A stretch of DNA of 64,000 nt. Source: Herbidospora daliensis. Its GTDB lineage: Bacteria > Actinomycetota > Actinomycetes > Streptosporangiales > Streptosporangiaceae. The stretch is from the NCBI RefSeq assembly GCF_001570585.1, contig NZ_BBXF01000003.1, forward strand, positions 717,353 through 781,352, read 5' to 3'. This document shows positions 31,302 through 40,408 of this stretch, in pieces (the stretch's first letter is position 1; each line of letters begins with the position of its first letter). The position numbers and the translations under genes are program-made. The notes beneath the pieces were generated by a model that was not told the DNA's origin, searched no databases, and saw nothing but the letters and a program-made list of their open reading frames with translations.

Positions 31302-34300
31302 ATGGATGATCCCGAACGGATCGGCGACTACGCGATCGCCCGCAAGCTGGGCAGCGGCGGCCAGGGCGTCGTCTACGAGGCGTACGACCCCGCCGGCGAA
31401 CGGGTCGCCCTGAAGCTGCTCCACGGCGCGGCGGGCATCGCCCGCCCGGTCGAGAAGGAGATCGCCGCCGCCCGGCGGGTGGCCGCCTTCTGCACGGCCC
31501 GGGTGATCGCCGTCGACCTCACCGGCGCCCGGCCCTACGTCGTCAGCGAGTTCGTCGACGGCCCCAGCCTCACCCAGGCGGTGGCCGACCAGGGCCCCTT
31601 CGAGGCCGACGCGTTACGCCGCCTCGCGGTCGGCGTCGCCACCGCGATGGCGGCCATCCACGACGCGGGCGTCGTCCACTGCGACCTCAAACCCGACAAC
31701 GTGCTGCTCGGCCCCGACGGGCCGCGCGTGATCGACTTCGGCATCGCCCGCATCGTCGACAGCTCCCTCACCGCCTCCCGGGGCGTGATCGGCACCCCCG
31801 GCTACATGGCCCCCGAGCTCTTCTCCGGCGGCCACCCGACGGCGGCGGCCGACGTGTTCGCCTGGGGCGCGGTGATGGTCTTCGCCGCCTCGGGCCGGGC
31901 GCCGTTCGCGCGCGAACACGTCGCGGCCGTGATCAACGACGTGCTCCGGTCGGAGGCCGACCTCGGCGCGCTGACCGAACCGCTGCGCTCCTGGGTCGGC
32001 GCGGCCCTGTCGAAGGACCCCGCCCGCCGCCCCACCGCCCACGAGCTCCTCATCGGCCTGCTTTCCGGGGAACACGGCCGGTTGTCGGCCGCCATGGACG
32101 AGGGCCGCGAGGTGGCCGCGCCCATCGGCGTGCGCGTTTCCCGGCCGCCGCTGGGCGACCTGGCGGAGGACGCCTTCGCGCAGGTCCCCGCCGACGCGCG
32201 GCCGGTCGCGGAGCAGCTGTTGCTGCGCATGCTCGACGGCGACCGGCTGGTCGGCGTCGACCCGGCGGAGCTGGGCGACTCCCGGGTGTTCGCCGCGGTC
32301 GACGTCCTGACCGCGCGGAAGGTGCTCAGGGCCCGCGACGGCGAGGTGGTCCTGGGCAACCCGGCCCTCCGCCACGCCTGGCCGCGCCTGCGCGAATTGA
32401 TCGCGGAGGAACGCGCCGGGCTGGCCACCTACCAGCGGCTCCGCGACGCGACCCGCACCTGGGACCGGCACGGCCGCCGCGAGAACGACCTCTACGACGG
32501 GGCCGCGCTGGAATCGGCGACCTTCTGGGCGGCCACCCTGCGCCGGCGGCTCGAACTCACCCCGGCCGAGCGCGACTTCCTCGCCGGCAGCGGGGGCCTC
32601 GGCCGCAAGCGGCTGCGCCGCCGCCGCGCCCTGACGTTCGTGCTGGTGGTCCTGCTCGTGGCGACCACGGGCCTGGCCGCGCTGGCGGAGATCAACCGGC
32701 GCGGCGTCGAACAGGCGCAGGTGCTGGCAGTGGCCCGGGAGCAGGCCGCCCGCGCCGAGACCCTGCGCGACACCGACCCGGCCGAGGCGATGCGCCTCAC
32801 CGTGACGGCCGCCCGCGGCGCCGACCTGCCGGAGACCCGCGCCGCCCTGCTCGGCTCGCTCGCCCAGCCGAGCCTGGCCCGCCGCACCACGCGGGCGGTC
32901 GGGCTCGGCCAAGACGGGCGCTCGCTCGTCGAGGTCCGCGACGGCACGGCGGTGATCAGCGACGCGGCGACCGGGAAACGGCTGACGACCGTGCCGGGGA
33001 TCGAGGGCGACGTCGTGCACGCCTGGTTGTCGGGCGACCGGCGCTGGCTGGCGTCCATGAGCTGCGGCGACCAGTTCTGCCGCGAGAACGCCAGGATCGC
33101 CGTCCGGCGGACCTCCGACGGCCGGCAGACCGGGGCCGCGACGATCCGGGAGCAGTTCCTGGAGCCGCAGCAGATCTGGTTCGACGCGTCGAACCGCCTC
33201 GTCCGGCGCACCCCGTGCGGCCGGCCGGGGGTGCTGGTCGGGCGGCGTACACCCGGCACGCTGGCCGGCTGCGCCGACGACACCGGCTTCGGCGTGCACG
33301 ACCTCGCCACCGGGAGGATCGTCTCCCACCGCCGTCCCACGGGCGGCCGGTACGCGGAGTTCGCCACGCTCAGCCCCGACCGGGGGCTGCTCGCGGTGCA
33401 GCTCCACCACGACGCCGACGACCGGTCGCCGATCCAGATGTGGGCGGTGGACGACCGGGGCGTCCTGGTGCGCGACGTCGCGTACGCCGCCCACCCCGAC
33501 TACGCGACCCCCACGATGGACAGCGGCTCGAACGAGTGCGGGCCCACCTCCCTGGTGTTCGACGAGTCGGGCGAACGGCTCGCCGGGGAACGGTGCGGCC
33601 TGGTGGCGGTCTGGAACCGGGTCGGCAACGGCGGCTGGTCGCCGACGATGCCGGCCGAGTACGAGCCCGGCACGGTGCCCATGGAGGTCGTCGCGAGCGT
33701 CCCGCACCCCGTCGGGGCCCGCCTCGGCTTCAGCCCCGACGGGGGCACGCTGACCCTGGCGTCCGAGGGCGAGGTCCGGCTCCTGGACACCTCGACCATG
33801 GCGCGGCCCGGCGGGGGCGCGACCACCTTCGACCACCTCCGGACCCCCCGGATGCAGGCGGCGTTCAGCCCCGACGGCGCGCTTCTGGCGATCATGGACC
33901 AGTCGGAGCTGCGCCTGATCGGCACCCGCACCGGCGAGGTGATCGCCGGTTTCCGCGAGCCGTGGGTCTCGCCGGAGTTCCGGGCCCCGCTGCAGGGCGG
34001 GGGAGCGCCGCCGATGGTGTTCTCGCCCGACGGGCGCGTGCTCGCGGTGAACGGCGCCGGCGCCGAGGTCGTGCTGATCGACACCGGCGCCGGGCGCGTC
34101 CTGCGCACGATCACCCTGCCGCACGCCCGGAAGCCCGCCGGCGAGCCCGGACTCGGCGACCTCCTCGCAATGGCCTTCTCGCCCGACGGGTCCCTGGTCG
34201 CCGCGATCACCCACATCGAGGACGAGACCTCCCCCAACTACGGGTCGAGCCTGCTGGTCTGGCGTGTCCGCGACGGCGAGCGGGTCGACGAGGTGAAGGA

Positions 34301-34826
34301 GGTCATCGGCCACACGCTGACCTTCGCCGCCGACGGCGCCACCCTCTACGTCGGCCACCCCGACCACGGCGTCTGCACGGTCCGCCCGGCGGCCGGGCAG
34401 ACCGACTGCGGCTTCCGCATGCCCGGCTACGTCACCGAGAACCTCGCCCGCACCCCCGACGGCGGCCGCCTGCTCCTCGGCGTCGCCGACGGCTCGCTGG
34501 CGATCTGGAACCCGAGGACGCGCGAGGTGGAGGACCGCGTCATGCGCGGCCACGCGGCCGAGAGGGTGGTCACCGCCGCGTTCAGCCCCGACGGGACGAT
34601 GCTCGCCACCGGGAGCGACGACGACACCGTGCGCCTGTGGGACGTGCGGGCGCGGCGCTCCATCGGCCTGCCGTTCCAGCACGCGGGCGACCTGCTGGCG
34701 GTCGCCTTCGACGCCGACGGCCGGACGGTGCGCACGGCCGACGCCTCCGGGGCCGTGCACGCGTTCCCGCTGGACACGCCGAGGATGCTGGAGGCGGTCT
34801 GCCGCCGGGTTTCCTGCCGGCCCTGA
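31302..34826 (+). CDS. Ser/Thr protein kinase with C-terminal WD40 repeats
   Basis: A 1174-residue one-pass membrane kinase. The kinase domain (about 8-270) is complete: glycine loop LGSGGQGVVYEAY, ATP-site Lys in VALKLLHG, catalytic loop VVHCDLKPDNVLL, VIDFGIAR and GTPGYMAPE. A 170-residue helical region follows, then one transmembrane helix (ALTFVLVVLLVATTGLAALA, about residue 445) and some 700 residues of WD40-type repeats with recurring FSPDG motifs (VFSPDGRVLAV, AFSPDGTMLATGSDDDTVRL). The propeller is predicted to lie outside the membrane as a sensor, a common actinobacterial layout. Transcribed alone, upstream of a P450. Confidence 0.92.
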   Translation: MDDPERIGDYAIARKLGSGGQGVVYEAYDPAGERVALKLLHGAAGIARPVEKEIAAARRVAAFCTARVIAVDLTGARPYVVSEFVDGPSLTQAVADQGPFEADALRRLAVGVATAMAAIHDAGVVHCDLKPDNVLLGPDGPRVIDFGIARIVDSSLTASRGVIGTPGYMAPELFSGGHPTAAADVFAWGAVMVFAASGRAPFAREHVAAVINDVLRSEADLGALTEPLRSWVGAALSKDPARRPTAHELLIGLLSGEHGRLSAAMDEGREVAAPIGVRVSRPPLGDLAEDAFAQVPADARPVAEQLLLRMLDGDRLVGVDPAELGDSRVFAAVDVLTARKVLRARDGEVVLGNPALRHAWPRLRELIAEERAGLATYQRLRDATRTWDRHGRRENDLYDGAALESATFWAATLRRRLELTPAERDFLAGSGGLGRKRLRRRRALTFVLVVLLVATTGLAALAEINRRGVEQAQVLAVAREQAARAETLRDTDPAEAMRLTVTAARGADLPETRAALLGSLAQPSLARRTTRAVGLGQDGRSLVEVRDGTAVISDAATGKRLTTVPGIEGDVVHAWLSGDRRWLASMSCGDQFCRENARIAVRRTSDGRQTGAATIREQFLEPQQIWFDASNRLVRRTPCGRPGVLVGRRTPGTLAGCADDTGFGVHDLATGRIVSHRRPTGGRYAEFATLSPDRGLLAVQLHHDADDRSPIQMWAVDDRGVLVRDVAYAAHPDYATPTMDSGSNECGPTSLVFDESGERLAGERCGLVAVWNRVGNGGWSPTMPAEYEPGTVPMEVVASVPHPVGARLGFSPDGGTLTLASEGEVRLLDTSTMARPGGGATTFDHLRTPRMQAAFSPDGALLAIMDQSELRLIGTRTGEVIAGFREPWVSPEFRAPLQGGGAPPMVFSPDGRVLAVNGAGAEVVLIDTGAGRVLRTITLPHARKPAGEPGLGDLLAMAFSPDGSLVAAITHIEDETSPNYGSSLLVWRVRDGERVDEVKEVIGHTLTFAADGATLYVGHPDHGVCTVRPAAGQTDCGFRMPGYVTENLARTPDGGRLLLGVADGSLAIWNPRTREVEDRVMRGHAAERVVTAAFSPDGTMLATGSDDDTVRLWDVRARRSIGLPFQHAGDLLAVAFDADGRTVRTADASGAVHAFPLDTPRMLEAVCRRVSCRP

Positions 34827-34909
34827 TCGTGTCCGTCGGGGAGGTTGCGCGGGCGGGGCGGGCAAGGGATCTTGCTGTGGGTACGCCGGTCCCCCTACAG
34901 GAGATCCCC

Positions 34910-36076
34910 ATGACGCTGCCCCTCCACATGCGCCGCCAGGGCTTCGACCCCGACCCCGACCTGGCCGCCGTGCGCGCCGAGCCGGGACTGACCAAGGTGC
35001 CCACCCCCTATGGCCGTGACGCCTGGCTGGTCACCCGCTACGACGACGTGCGCGACGTGCTCAGGAACGCCGAGCTGTTCAGCTACGGGCACGGCATCAA
35101 CCTGCCGCCGATGAGCGAGGAGCAGGCCAACCGCCTCAAGGCGGGCGCGTTGCTGATGATGGACCCGCCCGACCACACCCGCTTACGCCGCATGCTCACG
35201 CCCGAGTTCACGATGCGCCGCATCCGCCGCCTCGAACCCCGGGTCAGGGAGATCGTCGCCGACCACCTCGACGCGATGGAGCGCGCCGGCGCGCCCGCCG
35301 ACCTGGTCGCCGACTTCGCCCAGCCGATCCCGTCGCTGGTCATCTGCGAGCTCTTGGGAGTGCCCTACGCCGACCGCGCCGACTTCCAGACGCGGTCGCA
35401 CACCCTGCTCGACTTCAACCAGCCGCCGGAGGTGCGCGGGCAGGCGCAGGTGGCGTCGTCGGCGTACATGGGCGAACTGGTCGCGCGGGCCCGGGTCGAG
35501 CCGGGCGACGACCTGCTCGGCATGCTGGTCCGCGACCAGGGCGACGACGTGACCGACGCCGAACTGGTCGGCCTCGGCGGCCTGCTGCTGCTCGCCGGGC
35601 ACGAGACGACCGCCAGCATGATCGGCCTCGGCACGCTGGCCCTGCTGCGCCACCCCGACCAGCTCGACCTCGTCCGGAAGGACCCGGAGAAGGTCGACGG
35701 CATGGTCGAGGAGCTGCTGCGCTGGCTCACCATCATCCACACGGGCGCGATCAAGGTCGCCGCCGCCGACACCGAGATCGGCGGCGTCCCGGTCGCGAAG
35801 GGCGACGCCGTCGTCGTCTCGCTCCCCGCCGCCAACCGCGACCCCGCGCTGACCGACGACCCCGACGCCTTCGACGTCACCCGCCGCGACCTCGCCCACG
35901 TCGCCTTCGGCTACGGCGCCCACCACTGCATCGGCGCACCGCTGGCCCGCATGGAGATGCGCATCGCCTTCCCGGCCCTCTTCGACCGCTTCCCGGGCCT
36001 GCGCGAGGCGGGCGAGCCGGTGTTCCGCTCGTTCAACGTCGTCTACGGACTGTCGAACTTCCCCGTGGCCTGGTAA
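34910..36076 (+). CDS. Cytochrome P450
   Basis: A 388-residue soluble bacterial P450. Diagnostic parts: MDPPDHTRLRRML in helix C, the I-helix oxygen-activation motif AGHETTAS, the ExxR salt bridge in EELLRW, and the heme-thiolate loop FGYGAHHCIGAPLARMEM. The frame extends upstream, but ATG 34910 follows AGGAGA at 34898-34903 and begins the usual N-terminus. Redox partners are not encoded here, and no biosynthetic cluster surrounds it. The substrate is unknown; similarity is closest to CYP105/107-type enzymes in overall motif style. Confidence 0.93.
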   Translation: MTLPLHMRRQGFDPDPDLAAVRAEPGLTKVPTPYGRDAWLVTRYDDVRDVLRNAELFSYGHGINLPPMSEEQANRLKAGALLMMDPPDHTRLRRMLTPEFTMRRIRRLEPRVREIVADHLDAMERAGAPADLVADFAQPIPSLVICELLGVPYADRADFQTRSHTLLDFNQPPEVRGQAQVASSAYMGELVARARVEPGDDLLGMLVRDQGDDVTDAELVGLGGLLLLAGHETTASMIGLGTLALLRHPDQLDLVRKDPEKVDGMVEELLRWLTIIHTGAIKVAAADTEIGGVPVAKGDAVVVSLPAANRDPALTDDPDAFDVTRRDLAHVAFGYGAHHCIGAPLARMEMRIAFPALFDRFPGLREAGEPVFRSFNVVYGLSNFPVAW

Positions 36077-36080
36077 GAGT

Positions 36081-36133
36081 TCTCGCTCCGTTACGGCTCC
36101 GTCGTAGAAATTCTTGCTCCGTTACGGCTCCGC
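36081..36133. repeat. Imperfect direct repeat of about 22 bp
   Basis: TTCTCGCTCCGTTACGGCTC (from 36081) recurs as TTCTTGCTCCGTTACGGCTC (from 36112) with a 31-bp period, directly behind the P450 stop. Two copies only; no function is apparent. Confidence 0.7.
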
Positions 36134-36141
36134 CTACCATG

Positions 36142-36174
36142 GCGCCGCCCGCCGCCCCCAGTGGCGGGCGGCGC
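36142..36174. terminator. Hairpin between converging P450 and ROK genes
   Basis: GCGCCGCCCGCC and GGCGGGCGGCGC form a perfect 12-bp stem with a 9-nt loop. Convergent placement suggests it stops both transcripts. No long T-run follows on either strand. Confidence 0.6.
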
Positions 36175-36216
36175 ACCGGCGCTCCGCACCGCTCACCGCC
36201 CTCGCCGCAACGGGCC

Positions 36217-37407
36217 TCAGCTCTCAGTGGCCCGGTCACGCCAGGTCGACACGCCCTCCGTGGTGAGGAAGGCGTCGAAGACCATCTCCGCGGTGCCGAT
36301 TCGCGGGGCCGCCGCACCCAGCCGGGAGGCCGCGATCAGGCCCGGGTCGCCCCGCCGGAACGCCATGAGCCGCTCCTCGCACCCGGCGATCACCACCGGA
36401 GCCGCGACCTCGTGAATCCGGGCGCCGAGCCCGGAGAGCGTCACCGTCCGGGGGTCGTGCGCGTTGACGAGGGAGCCGATGCCGCGCCCGAGCGCGTGCG
36501 CGACCGTCTCGACCGCCCGCCTGCTCCCGGCGTCGCCGGCGGCGGCCCGCGTGATCAGTTCCCCGGCGTGGTGGAGGCGCCGGTGGACCGGCACGTCCCG
36601 CGCGCCGATCAGCGCGTTGGCCCCCACGTCGAGATCCCAGCACCCGGCCGACCCGCAGGGGCACGCCGCGTGGGGATCGCCCGCCAGGGGCAGATGGCCG
36701 AACTCGCCCGCCACGCCGTGGGCGCCGGCCAGCGGCCGCCCGCCGACGACGAGCGCCCCGCCCACGCCCAGGGACACGTGCAGGTGGAGGCCGAAGTCGA
36801 CGCCGCGCAGGGCGCCCCGCCGCGCCTCGGCCAGCGCCGCCAGGCCGGCGTCGTTGCCGAGCAGGACGGCGGGGCCGCCGTCGAGCCGGAGCAGGGAGAT
36901 CAGGTCGACGTCGTGCCAGCCCAGGTGGATCGCGTCGATCACCCGGCCGTCGCGCACCGCGGCCGGGACGGCGACGCCGACCCCCACCACCCGCCCGGCG
37001 AGGCCGGCCACGCACCGCCGCAGCGCTTCAGAAAGGGCGGCCAGCACCTCCGAGGCGAGCCCGGCCGTGTGGTGGCGGCAGTCGAGCAGCCGCGACGCCC
37101 CGCCCAGCTCGGCGGCCGAGATCGACCAGGAGTCCTCCCGCAGGTCGACGGCGAGCGCGAGCGGCCCATGGGGGTGCGGCCCGACCAACTGGGTCGGCCG
37201 TCCGCGCGGCCGCTCGGCCGGCGGCTGTTCCCGCACCATGCCGGCCGAGACCAGCTCGCCCATCAGCACGGTCGCCGTACCGCGGGCCAGCCCGAGGTCA
37301 CGGGTGAGCTGGGAGCGGGTGAGCTCCCCGCCCCCGGCGTGCACGGCACGCAGCAACCGGGTCAGGTTGTGGAGCCGCAACTCGCTGCTCGTCGTGGGTG
37401 CGTGCAC
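36217..37407 (-). CDS. ROK-family transcriptional regulator
   Basis: A 396-residue repressor-type protein. A winged helix (ELTRSQLTRDLGLARGTATV, LMGELVSAGMVRE) is joined to a ROK domain with VAGEFGHLPLAGDP and the zinc motif CPCGSAGCWD. The domain order and length are standard. It is divergent from a HAD phosphatase gene, with an inverted repeat between their starts, and probably controls the phosphatase and the MFS transporter behind it in response to a sugar or sugar phosphate. Confidence 0.9.
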   Translation of the reverse strand: MHAPTTSSELRLHNLTRLLRAVHAGGGELTRSQLTRDLGLARGTATVLMGELVSAGMVREQPPAERPRGRPTQLVGPHPHGPLALAVDLREDSWSISAAELGGASRLLDCRHHTAGLASEVLAALSEALRRCVAGLAGRVVGVGVAVPAAVRDGRVIDAIHLGWHDVDLISLLRLDGGPAVLLGNDAGLAALAEARRGALRGVDFGLHLHVSLGVGGALVVGGRPLAGAHGVAGEFGHLPLAGDPHAACPCGSAGCWDLDVGANALIGARDVPVHRRLHHAGELITRAAAGDAGSRRAVETVAHALGRGIGSLVNAHDPRTVTLSGLGARIHEVAAPVVIAGCEERLMAFRRGDPGLIAASRLGAAAPRIGTAEMVFDAFLTTEGVSTWRDRATES

Positions 37408-37440
37408 GCCCCCATTGTGGCAGCGGTTCCCACCCCTTTA

Positions 37441-37457
37441 TGCTCTCGGCAAGAGCA
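37441..37457. promoter_or_regulatory. Candidate ROK operator, HAD-MFS locus
   Basis: TGCTCTCGGCAAGAGCA is a perfect inverted repeat (TGCTCT/AGAGCA, 5-nt spacer), flanked by T-rich and A-rich bases, 20 bp before the HAD gene's start and 34 bp ahead of the divergent ROK start. Confidence 0.5.
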
Positions 37458-37476
37458 AAATATCGATGGGGTGGCG

Positions 37477-38118
37477 ATGAACGACTTCTGCGCGGTGCTG
37501 TTCGATCTCGACGGCACACTGGCCGACTCCGACGCCGCGGTGGCCCGAGCCTGGGCCGCCTGGTCCGCCAAGCGCGGCGTCGACCTTGAGACGATCATGC
37601 GGGTCTCGCCGGGACGTCCGGGCGTCGAGACCATCGCCGAACTCGGCGCCGGCCTGACCCCGGCCGAGGTCCTGGCCGACGCCGAGGAGAACCTGCGGAT
37701 GGAGGAGGCCGACCTCGACGGCGTCTCGGCCGTCCCGGGAGCCCTCGACCTGCTCGCCTCCTACGAGGATCTCGGCGTGCCCTGGGCCATCGTGACCTCC
37801 TGCCCCCGCCCGCTGGCCCTGGCCCGCATCGGCGCCGCCCGGCTGCCCCGGCCCCGGGTGATGGTCACCGCCGACGACGTCACCCGGGGCAAGCCCGACC
37901 CGGAGTGCTATCTCCTCGCGGCGGAACTCCTCGACGTCGAGGCCCGCCGCTGCCTGGTGGTCGAGGACGCGGTGGCGGGCGTGCGCGCCGGCCGGTCCGC
38001 CGGGATGACGGTCGCGGGGGTACGCGGCGTTCCCGGCGCCGACCTCCACCTCACCGGCCTGCCGGATCTGACGTCCCTCGCCGGACGCTGCGCGCACCGG
38101 CACGCCGTCGATGCCTGA
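37477..38118 (+). CDS. HAD-superfamily sugar-phosphatase-like hydrolase
   Basis: A 213-residue HAD protein of subfamily IA. Motif I is LFDLDGTLADSD (nucleophile and acid Asp), motif II lies in WAIVTSCPRP, motif III in GKPDPECYLLAAELLDVEAR and motif IV in LVVEDAVAGVRAG. The small helical cap after motif I fits beta-phosphoglucomutase/sugar-phosphatase relatives. It probably dephosphorylates a sugar phosphate in the cytoplasm. It overlaps the MFS gene by 8 bp and is divergent from a ROK regulator. Confidence 0.88.
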   Translation: MNDFCAVLFDLDGTLADSDAAVARAWAAWSAKRGVDLETIMRVSPGRPGVETIAELGAGLTPAEVLADAEENLRMEEADLDGVSAVPGALDLLASYEDLGVPWAIVTSCPRPLALARIGAARLPRPRVMVTADDVTRGKPDPECYLLAAELLDVEARRCLVVEDAVAGVRAGRSAGMTVAGVRGVPGADLHLTGLPDLTSLAGRCAHRHAVDA

Positions 38119-39322
38119 GCGGCTCGCGCTGTCGATCTACTACGGCCTGGTCGGCGTGCTCAACGCGTTGTGGGTGGCCACCCTGCCCGCCGTCGATGAG
38201 CGGCTGGCGCTCGGTCCGGGCCGGATCGGCACGCTGCTGCTGCTCATGGCGGTGGGCGCGCTCGCCGCGATGCCGTTCGCCGGGCGGGTGGCCGACCGGT
38301 GGGGCAGCCGCCTTCTGCTCCGGCTCGTGACCCCGGTCTGCGCGCTCGCCCTCGGCGGGGCCGCCCTCGCGCCGTCCTTCGGGGTGCTGGCCGTCGCCGT
38401 CGTGCCGCTGGGAGCCGCCACGGGCGTGGTCAACATCGCGCTGAACGTGCACGGCGTCCAGGTCGAACGACGGCTCGGCAGGCCCGTGATGGGCAGCCTC
38501 CACGGCGTGTGGAGCCTGGGCGGGGTGGTGGGCGGCGCGGTGATCACGGCGGCCCTGGCGGCCGGGGCCGAGGTGCGGACGCTGATGGCGTCGGGGGCGG
38601 TCACGCTGCTGGTGTCGTCCCTGCTTCCCGGCCGCTGGTTGCGCGCAGGTCTCCCGGACCGGGCCGACGGCTCCGACGGTCCCGGGTCACCCGTGGCGAT
38701 GGGTGCGGGCCTGGTCGCGCTGATGGGGTCGGTGGTCTTCGCCGCGTACCTCAGCGAGGCGACCGCCACCGACTGGGCCGCCGTGCACGCACGATGGGAG
38801 CTGGCGGCCGGACCGGCGGCCGCGTCGTTCGTCTACACCGCCTTCGCGACCGCGATGACGGTGACCCGGTTCCTCGGCGACCCGTTGCGGGCCCGGCTCG
38901 GGCCGGCCCGCACGATGAGGCTGGCCGGAGCCGTGGCGTCCACCGGATACGGGCTGGTGCTCGTCGCTCCGCTCGCCGGAACGGCCGGTCTCGCCTGCGT
39001 GGTCGCGGGCTGGAGCCTGGTCGGGGCGGGCATGGCCATGGTCGTGCCGGTGATCTACAGCACCATCGGGGCGGCCGCGGGCCGGCCGGGGCGGGTCCTG
39101 TCGGCCGTCACCACGGTGAGCTTCGGGGGCGCTCTCACCGGACCCGCGGTCATCGGCTACGTCGCGGAGATCCGGTCTCTGCAGACCGCGCTGGTCCTCC
39201 CCGCGGTCTTCGCTCTGTACGTCACCCTGGCGGGTCCGGCCGCCATCCTCAGCGTGGCACGCGCACCGTCTCCACCCACCCCGGAGGAGGCGGCGGGTTC
39301 TCGCCGATCAGAGCCGCGATGA
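38111..39322 (+). CDS. MFS transporter
   Basis: A 403-residue membrane protein with 11-12 predicted helices. The loop-2/3 signature appears as GRVADRWGSRLLL and the second-half equivalent near DPLRARLGPARTMRLAG. It resembles sugar/fucose-permease-like MFS proteins. The ATG lies inside the 3' end of the HAD gene, so the two are coupled; with the ROK regulator they suggest carbohydrate efflux or uptake. Its 3' end overlaps the convergent VWA gene by 74 bp. Confidence 0.87.
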   Translation: MPERLALSIYYGLVGVLNALWVATLPAVDERLALGPGRIGTLLLLMAVGALAAMPFAGRVADRWGSRLLLRLVTPVCALALGGAALAPSFGVLAVAVVPLGAATGVVNIALNVHGVQVERRLGRPVMGSLHGVWSLGGVVGGAVITAALAAGAEVRTLMASGAVTLLVSSLLPGRWLRAGLPDRADGSDGPGSPVAMGAGLVALMGSVVFAAYLSEATATDWAAVHARWELAAGPAAASFVYTAFATAMTVTRFLGDPLRARLGPARTMRLAGAVASTGYGLVLVAPLAGTAGLACVVAGWSLVGAGMAMVVPVIYSTIGAAAGRPGRVLSAVTTVSFGGALTGPAVIGYVAEIRSLQTALVLPAVFALYVTLAGPAAILSVARAPSPPTPEEAAGSRRSEPR

Positions 39323-40406
39323 GCCGGCCCGACTCCGGCTCGCCGGGCCACGGCGTGTGGCCGTCGGTCAGCACGATCACCACGTTGGGGCGGTCGCGGC
39401 CCGCCAGGGCGGCCGTGATGCCGACGCGCATGTCGGTGCCGCCGCCGCCCGCCAGCGTGACCTGCTCGGCCGAGGTCACCCGCGAGACCGCGTGCACGTC
39501 GGCGTCGCAGGCCAGCACCGTCACCCGGTTGCCGTGCACGCCCACCTCACGCAGCACCCCGGTGATTTCGGCCAGCGCCGCCGCCAGGTCGTCGTCGCCC
39601 ATCGAGCCGGAGGTGTCGACCACGATCGCCACCCGGGGCAGCGGCCGGCGCAGGCTCGGCAGCACCACCCCGCGCAGCGCGGCCGAGCGCCGCGACGGGC
39701 GGCGGTAGGTGTAGTCGACCGCGCCGCCCGCCCAGGCGACCGCCTCGCGGACCGCCCCGGTCAGCACCTGCCGCCAGTCGACGACCGGTTCGAGGACCTG
39801 CTCGGCCCACCGCGCCCAGCCGTGCGGCAGGGTGCCCCGCGAGCGCCGGTGCGCCCGCATCGCCTCGGCGGTGTGCCGCCGCAGCGACTCGGCCTCGACC
39901 GGCCCGACGCCGGGCACCCCGTCGGCGATCTCCCACTCCGACGGTCGGCCGTGCGCGCCCGACCCGCAGTCGACCAGGTGGTCGTGCGGCGGCAGCAGCG
40001 GCACGTACTCCTCGAACAGGCGCCCGGTGGCCAGGCCGAACAGGCGCGGCTCCATCCGGCCCGCCGGCAGCGGCAGCCGGTCGGCGAGCAGGTCGTCGTT
40101 GATCTCGCAGTCCTGCGCGACGTTGACGCGCAGCCGGTCGCGCTGGTCGGCGGCCGGCAGCCGGGCGGCCCGGCCGTGGTGGTCGCGGAGCAGGTGGCTG
40201 ACCTCGTGGATCCAGACGGCGGCCAGTTCGTCGACGGGCGTGGCGTCGACGAACGCGGGGGAGACGTAACAGCGCCAGTGCGCGTCCACGCCCATCGTGG
40301 GCACCCGGGCGCTGGGGACGATCGAGAGGGCGTACAGGGCGGTGGCGAAGTAGGGCCGGTCGGCCGCCGCGCGGTAGCGGGCGGCCAGCAACTTCACCCG
40401 GTCCAT
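39249..40406 (-). CDS. VWA/metallopeptidase-like protein (DUF2201 type), MoxR partner
   Basis: About 385 residues. The N-terminal half has an HExxH-like zinc site, VWIHEVSHLLRDHHG, and the segment LRVNVAQDCEINDDLL. The C-terminal half is a von Willebrand A domain with an intact MIDAS, VDTSGSMGDDDLAAALAEIT, plus GGGGTDMRVG and VIVLTDGHTPWPGEP. This matches DUF2201 proteins, which pair with MoxR AAA+ ATPases as putative chaperone or assembly systems. It starts 2 bp past the MoxR stop and is the last gene of a five-gene operon. Its 3' end overlaps the MFS gene on the other strand. Confidence 0.88.
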   Translation of the reverse strand: MDRVKLLAARYRAAADRPYFATALYALSIVPSARVPTMGVDAHWRCYVSPAFVDATPVDELAAVWIHEVSHLLRDHHGRAARLPAADQRDRLRVNVAQDCEINDDLLADRLPLPAGRMEPRLFGLATGRLFEEYVPLLPPHDHLVDCGSGAHGRPSEWEIADGVPGVGPVEAESLRRHTAEAMRAHRRSRGTLPHGWARWAEQVLEPVVDWRQVLTGAVREAVAWAGGAVDYTYRRPSRRSAALRGVVLPSLRRPLPRVAIVVDTSGSMGDDDLAAALAEITGVLREVGVHGNRVTVLACDADVHAVSRVTSAEQVTLAGGGGTDMRVGITAALAGRDRPNVVIVLTDGHTPWPGEPESGRLIAALIGENPPPPPGWVETVRVPR

Positions 40407-40408
40407 GC

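Noticed and set aside
31614-34865. 1083-codon open frame antisense to the WD40 kinase
   Set aside because: Mirror of the kinase gene with His/Arg/Gly-rich composition and no motifs.
34910-36076. P450 as part of a natural-product gene cluster
   Set aside because: No synthase, tailoring enzyme or redox partner gene lies nearby; neighbours are a receptor kinase and a sugar regulator.
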